A DNA stretch of 49,520 bases from an uncultured Alphaproteobacteria bacterium. GTDB taxonomy: Bacteria > Pseudomonadota > Alphaproteobacteria > HIMB59 > GCA-002718135. The number at the start of each line of letters is the position of its first letter. The first letter of the stretch is position 1. The notes below the pieces were generated by a model. That model did no database searches. It was given only the letters and a program-made list of their open reading frames with translations, and was not told where the DNA came from. Below, in pieces: positions 8,806-16,122 of the stretch. Made by a program: the position numbers and the translations under genes. The stretch is taken from assembly GCA_902575375.1 (NCBI GenBank), contig CACGRD010000002.1, forward strand, positions 1 through 49,520, read 5' to 3'.

Positions 8806-9447
8806 CTAATTATTTGCTTGTGATATTGATTTAGATATTGAATCAATTAATTGATCGTAATCTTTAGAAGAATGATTTGTAGTATTAATTGAAAACATTG
8901 CTCCTTCAATATCAAGTGGCCTTAAATCATATCTACTAGGATCTTCTAAAAAAGACTGGAGAAGTAAATTATCAAAATGTCCAGGGTGTCTTTCTCTAGT
9001 TTCAGCGCGTTCTTTGTATCGTTGCAATAATACATCTAAATCAGCATAACAATAGATCTGTATTGGGAAAAAAAAATATTTAGATTTAAGTTTTTTAAAT
9101 GTAGATGAATGAATCTCATCAAAAGTACAATCAATTATACATGATTTCTTAACTTGGATATGAGCTTCAATTAATTGAAAGAGAATGGCAACCGAAGCTT
9201 CATCCATTTTCATTCCCGAAAGCTTCCCTTCATTTTCATCATCAGAAGTATTTTGACTTGCATTATCACTAAATAGTGCTGGTGTTGTTGGTAAGCCAAT
9301 ATAATCAAATATCAGTTCTTTAATATTATCTTTACTGAAGTAAGGAAATTGAAATTCCTTAGCAACTTTCTTTCCAAGTGTTGTTTTTCCAGTTGCAGGA
9401 CCGCCTTGAAGAATTATGATATTGGATTTTTCTTCATTCCTATTCAT
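8806..9447 (-). CDS. Predicted P-loop small-molecule kinase (AAA_33/zeta-like)
   Basis: A small ATP-dependent kinase of the AAA_33 group, 213 residues from the ATG at 9447. Walker A is GGPATGKTT at residues 15-23. A DCTFDE motif in the middle resembles the substrate-activating aspartate region, and RAETRERHPGHFD has the lid arginines and HPGH typical of these kinases. Related enzymes phosphorylate sugars, gluconate or antibiotics; the group also includes zeta toxins, but no antitoxin gene is nearby and the operon is metabolic. An upstream start at 9480 would add 11 residues; I prefer 9447 because it gives a short 8-nt overlap with the aldolase stop and places Walker A at the usual distance. 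The substrate is unknown; phosphorylation of a sugar made in this locus is the natural guess. Confidence 0.7.
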   Translation of the reverse strand: MNRNEEKSNIIILQGGPATGKTTLGKKVAKEFQFPYFSKDNIKELIFDYIGLPTTPALFSDNASQNTSDDENEGKLSGMKMDEASVAILFQLIEAHIQVKKSCIIDCTFDEIHSSTFKKLKSKYFFFPIQIYCYADLDVLLQRYKERAETRERHPGHFDNLLLQSFLEDPSRYDLRPLDIEGAMFSINTTNHSSKDYDQLIDSISKSISQANN

Positions 9448-10234
9448 TAATGAATTTATGTGATGTTTCCACACTTTCATCGTTATGAATTATTGCTTCT
9501 AAAGCTTTTGTCATGCCTTTAATGTTTTTATGACCCCAAATATTCCTTCCCATTGTAATACCAATCGCACCTACATCCATTGCATTTCTTACCATCTTCA
9601 AAATTTCAAGATCTGAACTAACTTTTTCTCCACCAAGAATAAATACAGGAACTGAACAGTTTTCAATTACTTCTTTAAAACTAGACTTATCACCTGTGTA
9701 GAAAGACTTTACGTAGTCAGCACCAGCTTCGCTTGCAATACGACATGCAGCAGCAATTTGTTCATTTGTTTTTCTATCTGCTTTAGGCCATCCAAAAGGT
9801 ATAGTTTCTATCATCAGAGGCAATCCCCATTTTTGACATTCTGACGCTAGGCAAACAGCATTAAGAACTGTTTCGTTACCACTAGATTTAGAAAAATAAT
9901 CATCTTCAGGTTTACACCATGGAAAAATCTCAACCTTTATTCCATCTGCACCTAACCGAAGAGCCATTTCAACAACAGTTGTCACAGTGTCTCTAGTAGT
10001 ATCAACACTTAACCATAATCCAGCATCTCCTAGAACTTTCGATGAATCAGATGCAGTACCAAATGGTGCCAATATTGCATCAGCTCCTCCATCAATTACT
10101 TTATTAATAATTGAATTAGCATTCTTTAAACCGGTAATAGTATCAAATACACGTGGATGATCCATAGCAACAACAAGTGCACGTCCATTATCTCTAAACA
10201 AACGACTTTTACGAATACCAAATTTTTCAGGCAT
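9440..10234 (-). CDS. Class I aldolase, DeoC/LsrF/FbaB superfamily
   Basis: A Schiff-base aldolase on a TIM barrel, 264 residues from ATG 10234; a TTG at 10252 would add six. The barrel begins ALVVAMDHPRVF, as in FbaB and LsrF proteins. The lysine of GADYVKSFYTGD (Lys176 from ATG 10234) is at the position of the Schiff-base lysine of this superfamily. The phosphate-binding end is seen as FILGGEKV and GAIGITMGRNIWG. The family cleaves or makes ketose phosphates (fructose 1,6-bisphosphate, tagatose phosphates) and includes the LsrF thiolase, so the true substrate is open. It is the first gene of a two-gene operon with the P-loop kinase (8-nt overlap). Its presence beside a DhaK/L kinase fits phosphorylate-then-cleave catabolism. 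Confidence 0.8.
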   Translation of the reverse strand: MPEKFGIRKSRLFRDNGRALVVAMDHPRVFDTITGLKNANSIINKVIDGGADAILAPFGTASDSSKVLGDAGLWLSVDTTRDTVTTVVEMALRLGADGIKVEIFPWCKPEDDYFSKSSGNETVLNAVCLASECQKWGLPLMIETIPFGWPKADRKTNEQIAAACRIASEAGADYVKSFYTGDKSSFKEVIENCSVPVFILGGEKVSSDLEILKMVRNAMDVGAIGITMGRNIWGHKNIKGMTKALEAIIHNDESVETSHKFINE

Positions 10235-10252
10235 AAATGAATTGGGTAACAA

Positions 10253-10444
10253 AATTCAATATCAAAGTCAAAGTCAATTATACGTTTTTATAAATTACTT
10301 TAACAAAAATACATAAAATTTATTAATAAAATTTCAAAATTTTTTCATAAAATCTAACCTTCATGGATAAAATTTAGAAAGTTTTGTAAATTAATCCTTT
10401 CTAAACACATTAAAAAACCAAAATAAAAATTTTTTATATAAATT
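10253..10444. other. AT-rich spacer upstream of the aldolase gene
   Basis: About 190 nt of low-complexity AT-rich DNA upstream of the minus-strand aldolase gene. It must hold that operon's promoter, but I cannot identify convincing boxes or an operator here. No gene is seen. Confidence 0.4.
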
Positions 10445-10700
10445 TTTAGGCCCCTGTGAACCTACTGCCTTTATTCTGACAGTTATGGGGTAGGGAGTAA
10501 AAAAACAGCTCTGTTTCATAGCTCAGATTCTTTATTTTACGTTTCTAGAGAGTCATATTTTCAACTGAAGTTTGGCATCGTTAAAAAGTTATAACTTACT
10601 GAGTGTTGAGATGTAGGAATCTTGAATCATGTTTCGAAACGATCTTAGGTTTCAAGTTGCACTTGTGATTCTTTTTACATACAATTTTATGAAATAAGGT
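10445..10700. other. GC-richer non-coding block with hairpins, unassigned
   Basis: This stretch is visibly richer in G and C than either flank and has no credible reading frame. Several local inverted repeats can be drawn on the plus strand: CCTAC near 10461 with GTAGG near 10490, AAACAG with CTGTTT around 10503-10516, and CTTGAA with TTCAAG enclosing GTTTCGAAAC at about 10620-10656. This is the look of a structured RNA or the relic of a longer RNA gene, but it matches none of the RNAs I checked by motif (tmRNA, SRP RNA, RNase P RNA). It lies just before a decayed tRNA and a truncated gene, so it may be debris from an insertion or deletion event. Confidence 0.35.
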
Positions 10701-10764
10701 GTTATAAGTTGAATTTGAAAGTGAGAATTAGTCTCGTTTAACTTAACTTGGATACGTTGCCATT

Positions 10765-10824
10765 TTGCTAGAGCAGAAGACTGCAATCCTGGAGTCGGTG
10801 GTTCGATTTCGCCCTTGGGCACCA
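10765..10824 (+). pseudogene. Decayed 3' half of a tRNA gene, tRNA-Phe-like
   Basis: The 3' half of a tRNA is recognisable. The T-stem GGTGG (10797-10801) pairs with TCGCC (10809-10813) around the loop TTCGATT, followed by a 7-nt acceptor strand CTTGGGC, discriminator A and an encoded CCA ending at 10824. Upstream, AGAGCAGAAGACTGCAAT resembles the D-stem end and anticodon arm of alphaproteobacterial tRNA-Phe, but the anticodon stem no longer pairs and the loop appears to have lost or changed bases. The matching 5' acceptor strand (GCCCAAG or similar) and D-arm are absent. It therefore cannot fold as a tRNA. Such fragments are typical of integration or deletion endpoints at tRNA genes. The antisense reading frame over it is spurious. 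Confidence 0.65.
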
Positions 10825-10911
10825 CTTTCTTAATTAGACTATTCATTCAATACAATTTTAAAAAAATCTTTAAAAATTTCTAAATGAAAGATATAAATTT
10901 CATACATTTAG

Positions 10912-11334
10912 ATGAGAAACTATGAATTTATTAAAAAATTATTTCTAGTTTTATCAGTATTATCTTTATTCAGCTTACACTCTTTTTCTGCGAATGCTTG
11001 TTCAGTTAAAATTGGGTCATTTGACTGGGATAGTGCTAATATACATTCAACTATAGCCTCTTATATTCTAGAAAATGGATATGATTGCGATGTTGAAATT
11101 ACTAAGGGTAGAACTAATCCAATTTTAGCATCATTAATTGATAATAAAATTGATATTATTTTTGAGCACTGGACTGATAATAATGTTGCATTAATTGAAC
11201 CTGAATTAAATTCTGGTAATTTAGTTGATCTAGGCATCAATACTCCAGCGTCTGGCCCTGTGCTGATTGATCAAAGTGGCCTAGTAGCAGAAGTTGGAAA
11301 AACTATTACAGGAAAATTAAAGAATAAGATTTAA
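10912..11334 (+). pseudogene. Truncated glycine betaine/proline-type binding protein (OpuAC family)
   Basis: 140 residues matching only the N-terminal part of an OpuAC/ProX-type osmolyte-binding protein, whose full length is near 300. A signal peptide is present (hydrophobic core LFLVLSVLSLFSLHSFSA, cut near ANA). It is followed by the family's first beta-alpha unit KIGSFDWDSANIHSTIASYIL and by FEHWTD, which resembles the WTDN-type motif before the ligand site. The reading frame then ends in GKLKNKI after TGKLK, and no remainder is found in any frame of the following 68 nt. No OpuA/ProV/ProW partners are nearby. It lies between the tRNA relic and the glycosyltransferase segment, so it is probably a remnant cut by rearrangement. 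Secretion of a short stable fragment is possible but unlikely. Confidence 0.7.
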
Positions 11335-11402
11335 AATTTTATTTATATAATTTAAATTATTATATTGTAATAAAACTTAATTTAGTTAATTCTTTTAATT
11401 TA

Positions 11403-12410
11403 ATGAATATATTTATAACAGGAATAGCAGGATTCTTAGGATCACATTTGGCTGAAGAATGTATAAATAAAGGTCATAATGTGTATGGAAACGATAACTT
11501 AATTGGTGGTTATAAAGATAATATTCCAAAAGAAGTTATCTTCTCAAATATTGATTGTAATAATTTTGAAGATATTAATGAATTATTTAAGCAAAATAAT
11601 ATTGATGTTGTTTATCATTGTGCTGCAACTGCTTATGAAGGATTATCAGTAGTATCACCTAATTTTGTAACAAAAAATATATTTCAATCAAGTGTTAGTG
11701 TTTTCTCAGCAGCCATCAACAATAAAGTAAAAAGAATTGTTTTTTGTTCCTCTATGGCCAGATATGGTAATATTAATCCTCCATTTACTGAAGACTCAGA
11801 CCCAAACCCCGTTGATCCGTATGGCATAGCTAAGCTCGCGGCAGAAAAAGTATTAATATCTCTTTGTAAATTGAATAATATTGAATGGGTAATAGCAGTT
11901 CCACATAATATAGTTGGTCCTAAACAAAAATATGATGATCCATATCGAAATGTTATGTCTATTATTATTCATAAAATGTTAAAAAAAGAAAAGCCAATTA
12001 TCTATGGAGATGGAGAACAAAAAAGATGTTTTTCTTTTATTAAGGATTGCATAACACCTTTATATAAAATGATGACAAGTCATGATGCAAATAATCAAAT
12101 TATTAATATTGGACCAGATGAAGGAACTATTTCTATTAATGAATTAGTAAATCTATGCGCAAACCATTTAGGTTATAATGGAAAGCCAATATACTTCAAA
12201 GATAGACCTCTTGAAGTAAAAAATGCATTTTGTTCTTCAGATAAAGCACGAAGATTATTAGATTATAAAACTAGTACCAACATAGAAACAGCTATTAAAG
12301 AAACTGCAAAATATATTAAAAAGAAAGGTATTAAAGATTTTGACTATAATTTTGATATTGAAATAGATAATTCTTTGACACCAAAAACTTGGAAAGATAA
12401 AATTATTTAA
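11403..12410 (+). CDS. NAD-dependent nucleotide-sugar epimerase/dehydratase (extended SDR)
   Basis: 335-residue extended short-chain dehydrogenase of the GalE/WbpP-like group, which modifies UDP- or dTDP-linked sugars for surface polysaccharides. The Rossmann motif GxxGxxG is at residues 7-13 (GIAGFLG), the catalytic Tyr140 and Lys144 are in DPYGIAK, and the catalytic serine region is FCSSMARYG near 115-123. A nucleotide-sugar C-terminal part follows (GDGEQKRCFSFIKD). Base composition is very AT-rich compared with the rhamnosidase region. The next gene begins 1 nt after the stop, so it is co-transcribed with two glycosyltransferases. The exact reaction (4-epimerisation, 4,6-dehydration or other) cannot be told from the sequence alone. 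Confidence 0.88.
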   Translation: MNIFITGIAGFLGSHLAEECINKGHNVYGNDNLIGGYKDNIPKEVIFSNIDCNNFEDINELFKQNNIDVVYHCAATAYEGLSVVSPNFVTKNIFQSSVSVFSAAINNKVKRIVFCSSMARYGNINPPFTEDSDPNPVDPYGIAKLAAEKVLISLCKLNNIEWVIAVPHNIVGPKQKYDDPYRNVMSIIIHKMLKKEKPIIYGDGEQKRCFSFIKDCITPLYKMMTSHDANNQIINIGPDEGTISINELVNLCANHLGYNGKPIYFKDRPLEVKNAFCSSDKARRLLDYKTSTNIETAIKETAKYIKKKGIKDFDYNFDIEIDNSLTPKTWKDKII

Positions 12411-12411
12411 A

Positions 12412-13206
12412 GTGCAAGTTGCCATTTTAATTCCAACACATAAGACAGAATTTGATCACTATGAAACTAAATCTATTTTAAGAGTAATAAAATTATATCA
12501 AAATAAATTTGATATTTTTTTTGTCTGTCCGGATAAGATTAAAAACAAATTTGATATTTATAATATAAATGTCGAACCTTTTCCTAATATTTTTTTTTCT
12601 AATCATAGCGAATATAACAAACTTTGTATGGATAAAAATTTTTATCATAGGTTCAAAAATTACGAGTATATTCTTATAAGTCAAATCGATTCAATTATAT
12701 TAGAAGATAAACTAGATTTTTGGTATAATCATAATTTAAGCTATATTGGGGGTCCATCTTATCATAAAAAATTAATTAACAAGAAACCTAAATCACCAAA
12801 ATTTTTTTGCAATGGAGGTTTTAGCTTAAGAAAAGTAGATGATTTTATAAATATATTAGATTGTCATAATATATATTTGCAAAATATTGATTTAAAAATA
12901 ATTAATCAAATATGTTTCAGAGGTTATTTTTTAAAGTTTCTAAAATTATTACTTAAATCTATTTTTTTCTGGAATAAAAAGTATTTCATTACAAATTTTT
13001 TTTTAAATGAAGATGTTTTCTATACATACTTTGCAAAACTATTTATTAAAAAATTTAAATTACCAAAAAATTCAAAAGAGTGTGCATATTTCGCATTAAG
13101 CGAGGGGATAGAATATTATATTGAAAAATATAATAAAAAACCGTTTGGTATTCATGGTTATAATAAAAAAATAGATTTATTATTAAAGAAAAAAAAATTT
13201 ATCTAA
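12412..13206 (+). CDS. Putative glycosyltransferase, DUF5672 family
   Basis: 264 residues beginning with GTG at 12412, 1 nt after the epimerase stop. It carries the pattern of DUF5672 proteins: an N-terminal nucleotide-sugar-type strand (VAILIPTHKTEFDHYE), YILISQIDSII at about residues 86-96 in place of the usual YILIYQLDA, YIGGPSY near 111-117, and CNGGFSLRK at 133-141, a glycosyltransferase acceptor-side signature. No signal peptide or long membrane segment is seen. The gene is extremely AT-rich with long A and T runs, as in the two neighbours. It likely transfers a sugar in glycan or lipopolysaccharide assembly; family membership is reasonably sure, donor and acceptor are unknown. Confidence 0.7.
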   Translation: MQVAILIPTHKTEFDHYETKSILRVIKLYQNKFDIFFVCPDKIKNKFDIYNINVEPFPNIFFSNHSEYNKLCMDKNFYHRFKNYEYILISQIDSIILEDKLDFWYNHNLSYIGGPSYHKKLINKKPKSPKFFCNGGFSLRKVDDFINILDCHNIYLQNIDLKIINQICFRGYFLKFLKLLLKSIFFWNKKYFITNFFLNEDVFYTYFAKLFIKKFKLPKNSKECAYFALSEGIEYYIEKYNKKPFGIHGYNKKIDLLLKKKKFI

Positions 13207-13229
13207 AAGTAAAGTTGAGTAATTAAAAT

Positions 13230-14204
13230 ATGGATAAAAAAATTCTAGTCTTTTCAAATGGTGAAAAAATCGGAGATGGAATAATAAAATTACAACTTCT
13301 TCACGAAATTAAATCAAGACTTCCAGATTATAAATTATATTGGCTAACAAATAAGGGTAAAACTGTTTATTCGAATACTCTTAAATTTATTGCATCTAAT
13401 TATATTGATGAGATACTCGATCAAGCAGACCTTAGTCCATTATTTTGGAATAAAATATCTAAAAGATATAAATTAGAAAATGAATTTTTTGATTATATTT
13501 TAGATACACAAAAATCAGTAATTAGAACTGTAGCATTAAAAAGAATAAAACATAAAAATTTTATTTCTGGATCTGCTAATGGTTTTTTTTCTACAAAAAA
13601 AATTAAACATAATAACAAAAGAAAGTATTATTTAAACTATATTTTAGATTTATTAGATTTAATAGTTATTAAAAATAATAGAAGTGATTTTAAAATTCCT
13701 ATTAGTAAAAATCTCGATGAAGTATTAAGTAATATTTTACCAAAACAAAAACGCTATGTAGGTATAGCACCTGGTGCAGGTGAAAAAAACAAAATTTGGT
13801 CTTTAGATAACTACATCGAGCTATGTAATTATCTTGAAAGAAATAATAAGACTATAGTTTTTTTTATTGGACCTGATGAATTATATTTAAAAGAAAAATT
13901 AAAAAACCTTTATCCTCAATCAATATTTATTGAGGATCATATTAAAAATTATCAAAATATAGAAATTATTATGGCTACTACCAAATATTTACAATTAGCC
14001 ATTTCAAACGATAGCGGTGTTAGTCATATGTTATCAACTGGATATTGCCCATTAATTAAACTCTTTGGTCCCAAAGATTCAAAAAAATTTACTCCTGAAA
14101 ATCCAAATCTACTTTCAATATCTTCAAGTGATTTTAACTCAAAAAATATCAATAAAATACCCGTCTCTAGAGTGATCGAAGAAATAGAAAAAGTTCTGAT
14201 TTAA
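13230..14204 (+). CDS. Glycosyltransferase family 9 (heptosyltransferase-like)
   Basis: 324 residues with the two-Rossmann GT-B layout of GT9 enzymes, which add heptose or related sugars to the lipopolysaccharide core at the inner face of the membrane. The N-terminal part opens ILVFSNGEKIGDGIIKLQLL, matching the family's N-terminal strand with the GD motif. The C-terminal nucleotide-binding part shows VGIAPGAGEKNKIWSLDNYIEL and NDSGVSHMLSTGYCPLIKLFG, the latter being the conserved D-S/T-G-x-x-H site. It follows the DUF5672 gene by 23 nt. The length is slightly short but no domain is missing. The very low GC content marks it, with its two neighbours, as a surface-glycan segment of different history from the flanks. 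Confidence 0.8.
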   Translation: MDKKILVFSNGEKIGDGIIKLQLLHEIKSRLPDYKLYWLTNKGKTVYSNTLKFIASNYIDEILDQADLSPLFWNKISKRYKLENEFFDYILDTQKSVIRTVALKRIKHKNFISGSANGFFSTKKIKHNNKRKYYLNYILDLLDLIVIKNNRSDFKIPISKNLDEVLSNILPKQKRYVGIAPGAGEKNKIWSLDNYIELCNYLERNNKTIVFFIGPDELYLKEKLKNLYPQSIFIEDHIKNYQNIEIIMATTKYLQLAISNDSGVSHMLSTGYCPLIKLFGPKDSKKFTPENPNLLSISSSDFNSKNINKIPVSRVIEEIEKVLI

Positions 14205-14215
14205 AATTTGATATT

Positions 14216-14251
14216 AGGAGGTAGACAAGTATATTTTTCATCATTACTTGT
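14216..14251 (+). promoter_or_regulatory. Orphan Shine-Dalgarno and hairpin before the permease pair
   Basis: A perfect AGGAGG sits at 14216-14221 with no ATG, GTG or TTG at a usable distance after it. Directly downstream, ACAAGTA (14225-14231) pairs with TACTTGT (14245-14251), 7 bp, followed by T-rich sequence. The next start codon is 14262. The hairpin may be a weak terminator for the glycosyltransferase gene; the orphan AGGAGG may be a relic of a lost gene start. Confidence 0.35.
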
Positions 14252-14261
14252 TTAATTTTAT

Positions 14262-14969
14262 ATGTTCAAATTTGATAAATTAGTATTTGGAGATGCAGGG
14301 TGGGGTGATGAATTTCTTATTGCAACACTCATGACTCTACTAGTAAGCATTTTATCAATGGGTTTAGGTCTTTTTCTAGCAATTATTACAGTTTGGGCAA
14401 AGATATTACAAAACAGAATAACAAGATTTATTGCAAATTTTTATACAACAGTAATCAGAGGTGTTCCTGAATTATTAGTTATTTATCTAATTTTCTTTGG
14501 TGGCAATGCTGTTGTTATGAGTATAGCTAAAGTATTTGGATATAATAAATATATAGAACTAAACGCACTTACAATTGCAACAATAGCAATAGCCGTAATA
14601 TCAGCAACATATTCCAGTGAAGTTTTAAGAGCTTCTTATTTGGCTATATCTAAGGGTCAAATAGAAGCTGCAAGAGCATTGGGTATGAATAAATTTAGTA
14701 TTTTTTTTAAAGTTATTTCGCCTCAAGTTATAAGACATGCTTTACCAGGAATAGGGAACGTATGGCAAATAACTCTTAAAGATACTTCCCTTATTTCCGT
14801 AACTGGTCTTGTTGAAATTATGCGTCAATCTAGAATATCTTCTAACGTTGAGCATTCACCTTTAACTTTCTTAATAACAGCTGCAATATTGTATTTATGT
14901 TTAACAACAATCTCTGGTAGGGTTTTTAAAACGCTAGAAATAAATTATTCAAAAGGATTTTCGACGTGA
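14262..14969 (+). CDS. Polar amino-acid ABC transporter permease, HisQ/OccQ type
   Basis: 235-residue inner-membrane permease of a PAAT-family importer for polar amino acids or opine-like compounds. It has about five hydrophobic segments, starting with LIATLMTLLVSILSMGLGLF. The conserved RGVPELLVIYLIFFGG block near residues 66-81 and the EAA loop EAARALGMNKFSIFFKVISP at about 136-155 are intact. Its end overlaps the start of the second permease by 4 nt (ATGA), so the two are co-translated. The expected ATPase (HisP type) and binding protein are not next to the pair. The start at 14262 has no strong Shine-Dalgarno close by. Confidence 0.9.
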   Translation: MFKFDKLVFGDAGWGDEFLIATLMTLLVSILSMGLGLFLAIITVWAKILQNRITRFIANFYTTVIRGVPELLVIYLIFFGGNAVVMSIAKVFGYNKYIELNALTIATIAIAVISATYSSEVLRASYLAISKGQIEAARALGMNKFSIFFKVISPQVIRHALPGIGNVWQITLKDTSLISVTGLVEIMRQSRISSNVEHSPLTFLITAAILYLCLTTISGRVFKTLEINYSKGFST

Positions 14970-15676
14970 TTGAATTTTTAAATAGTATTCAAAATTCTCT
15001 AATTTATAAAAATTTCTTTTTGGTACTATCTGGCTTAGATAATACAATTTTATTATTATTAATTTCATTACCACTTGGTTTTGTTTTAGCCTTATTATTT
15101 GCTCTTGGAAGAGTGTCCAAAATTACATTATTATCAAGAACAATTGCAAGTTATATTTTTATCATCAGAGGAACGCCTTTACTTGTGCAAATTTATTTAA
15201 TTTATTTTGGTTTAGGTTCCGTAAAATTTATTAGAGAAAGTTTTTTGTGGTACGCATTAAAAGAGCCTTTTTGGTGCGGGGTAATAGCACTTACAATTAA
15301 TACTGTTGCATATGGAGCAGAAATTTTTCGAGGTGGCATTCAATCAATTGAGAAAAGTCAGGTTGAATCTGGTTTATCACTTGGGTTTGGAAAATTTTTA
15401 CTTTTAAGAAAAATTATACTACCTATAGCTATACGAAAAGTTTTACCATCTTATGGTAATGAATTAATCCTAATGGTTAAAGCAACCTCTTTAGTTAGTC
15501 TTACAACCTACATGGAAATGACAGGTATCGCTAGAAAGATAATGGCTAAAACATTTGCACCAGTAGAAGCATTTATTGCTGCAGGTATACTTTATCTATT
15601 TTTAAATTTTTTAATGGTACAATTTGTTAAATATTTAGAATGGAAATATAATCCGCACTTAAGATTAAATAATTAA
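14966..15676 (+). CDS. Polar amino-acid ABC transporter permease, HisM/OccM type
   Basis: 236-residue partner permease of the HisQ-type protein, beginning with GTG or ATT-rich sequence at 14966 inside the previous stop. The pattern is typical of HisM: a first segment NTILLLLISLPLGFVLALLF, the block FIIRGTPLLVQIYLIYFGLG near residues 67-86, and the EAA loop VESGLSLGFGKFLLLRKIILP near 134-154, which has lost the first alanines. It ends converging on the cytochrome c' gene, with the two reading frames sharing 4 nt. No ATPase follows on this strand, so the transporter must borrow an ATPase and binding protein encoded elsewhere or have lost them. Confidence 0.9.
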   Translation: MIEFLNSIQNSLIYKNFFLVLSGLDNTILLLLISLPLGFVLALLFALGRVSKITLLSRTIASYIFIIRGTPLLVQIYLIYFGLGSVKFIRESFLWYALKEPFWCGVIALTINTVAYGAEIFRGGIQSIEKSQVESGLSLGFGKFLLLRKIILPIAIRKVLPSYGNELILMVKATSLVSLTTYMEMTGIARKIMAKTFAPVEAFIAAGILYLFLNFLMVQFVKYLEWKYNPHLRLNN

Positions 15677-16122
15677 TTTCTAAATTTTTTATGACAAGTG
15701 CTACAATTTGCAGCCATTACTTTAATAGCATCACTTATCATTTCTTTATCTTCTAGTTCTATACTTAAAGATATCATTTCGATATCATCTACAAAGTTTT
15801 GGTTATATTCATTAAATGTCTCACGATCACTCCAAATATTATCACTAGCTCCTTCTGCTTGACTATTTTCTGGATAAAAATTTTTAAAATCAGATGCTGA
15901 ATGAAGAAGAATTTCATTAAGTTCTAACATTTCCTCATATTGATCTGAATTCATTAATCTGTAAAGTTTCGATGATGTGCTTTTAATTTTTTGCATTAGC
16001 GCCATTCTTTCATTAACAATCTTTTCTAACGATTTGTCTTCTAATGTTACTTTATGAGCTAGAACATATAATGGAATGAATGAAAATAATGTACTTAACG
16101 TTAATTTAAAAAGAATACCCAT
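15673..16122 (-). CDS. Cytochrome c' (class II c-type cytochrome)
   Basis: 149-residue periplasmic haem protein. It has a signal peptide (LFKLTLSTLFSFIPLYVLA, cut before HKVT), then the alpha-helical four-helix-bundle pattern and a single C-terminal haem site C140-S-T-C143-H144 in ANCSTCHKKF, the hallmark of class II cytochromes. Members bind NO or act in electron transfer; here the partner is unknown. The first 17 nt lie inside the end of the iolE frame, implying coupling to iolE. The 3' end overlaps the converging permease gene by 4 nt, leaving no room for a terminator between them. Confidence 0.87.
   Translation of the reverse strand: MGILFKLTLSTLFSFIPLYVLAHKVTLEDKSLEKIVNERMALMQKIKSTSSKLYRLMNSDQYEEMLELNEILLHSASDFKNFYPENSQAEGASDNIWSDRETFNEYNQNFVDDIEMISLSIELEDKEMISDAIKVMAANCSTCHKKFRN

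Noticed and set aside
8806-9480. Zeta-type toxin of a toxin-antitoxin pair
   Set aside because: Walker A and lid motifs fit, but there is no small antitoxin gene beside it and the operon partner is a metabolic aldolase.
10445-10824. Two-piece (permuted) tmRNA gene, suggested by GC-richer structured DNA ending in a T-arm and CCA
   Set aside because: The acceptor strand CTTGGGC has G at the position of the U70 needed for alanine charging, and no tag-peptide frame or matching 5' acceptor strand was found.
10652-10846. Minus-strand 64-codon reading frame
   Set aside because: It is antisense to the tRNA fragment and reads as the familiar false peptide from antisense tRNA sequence.
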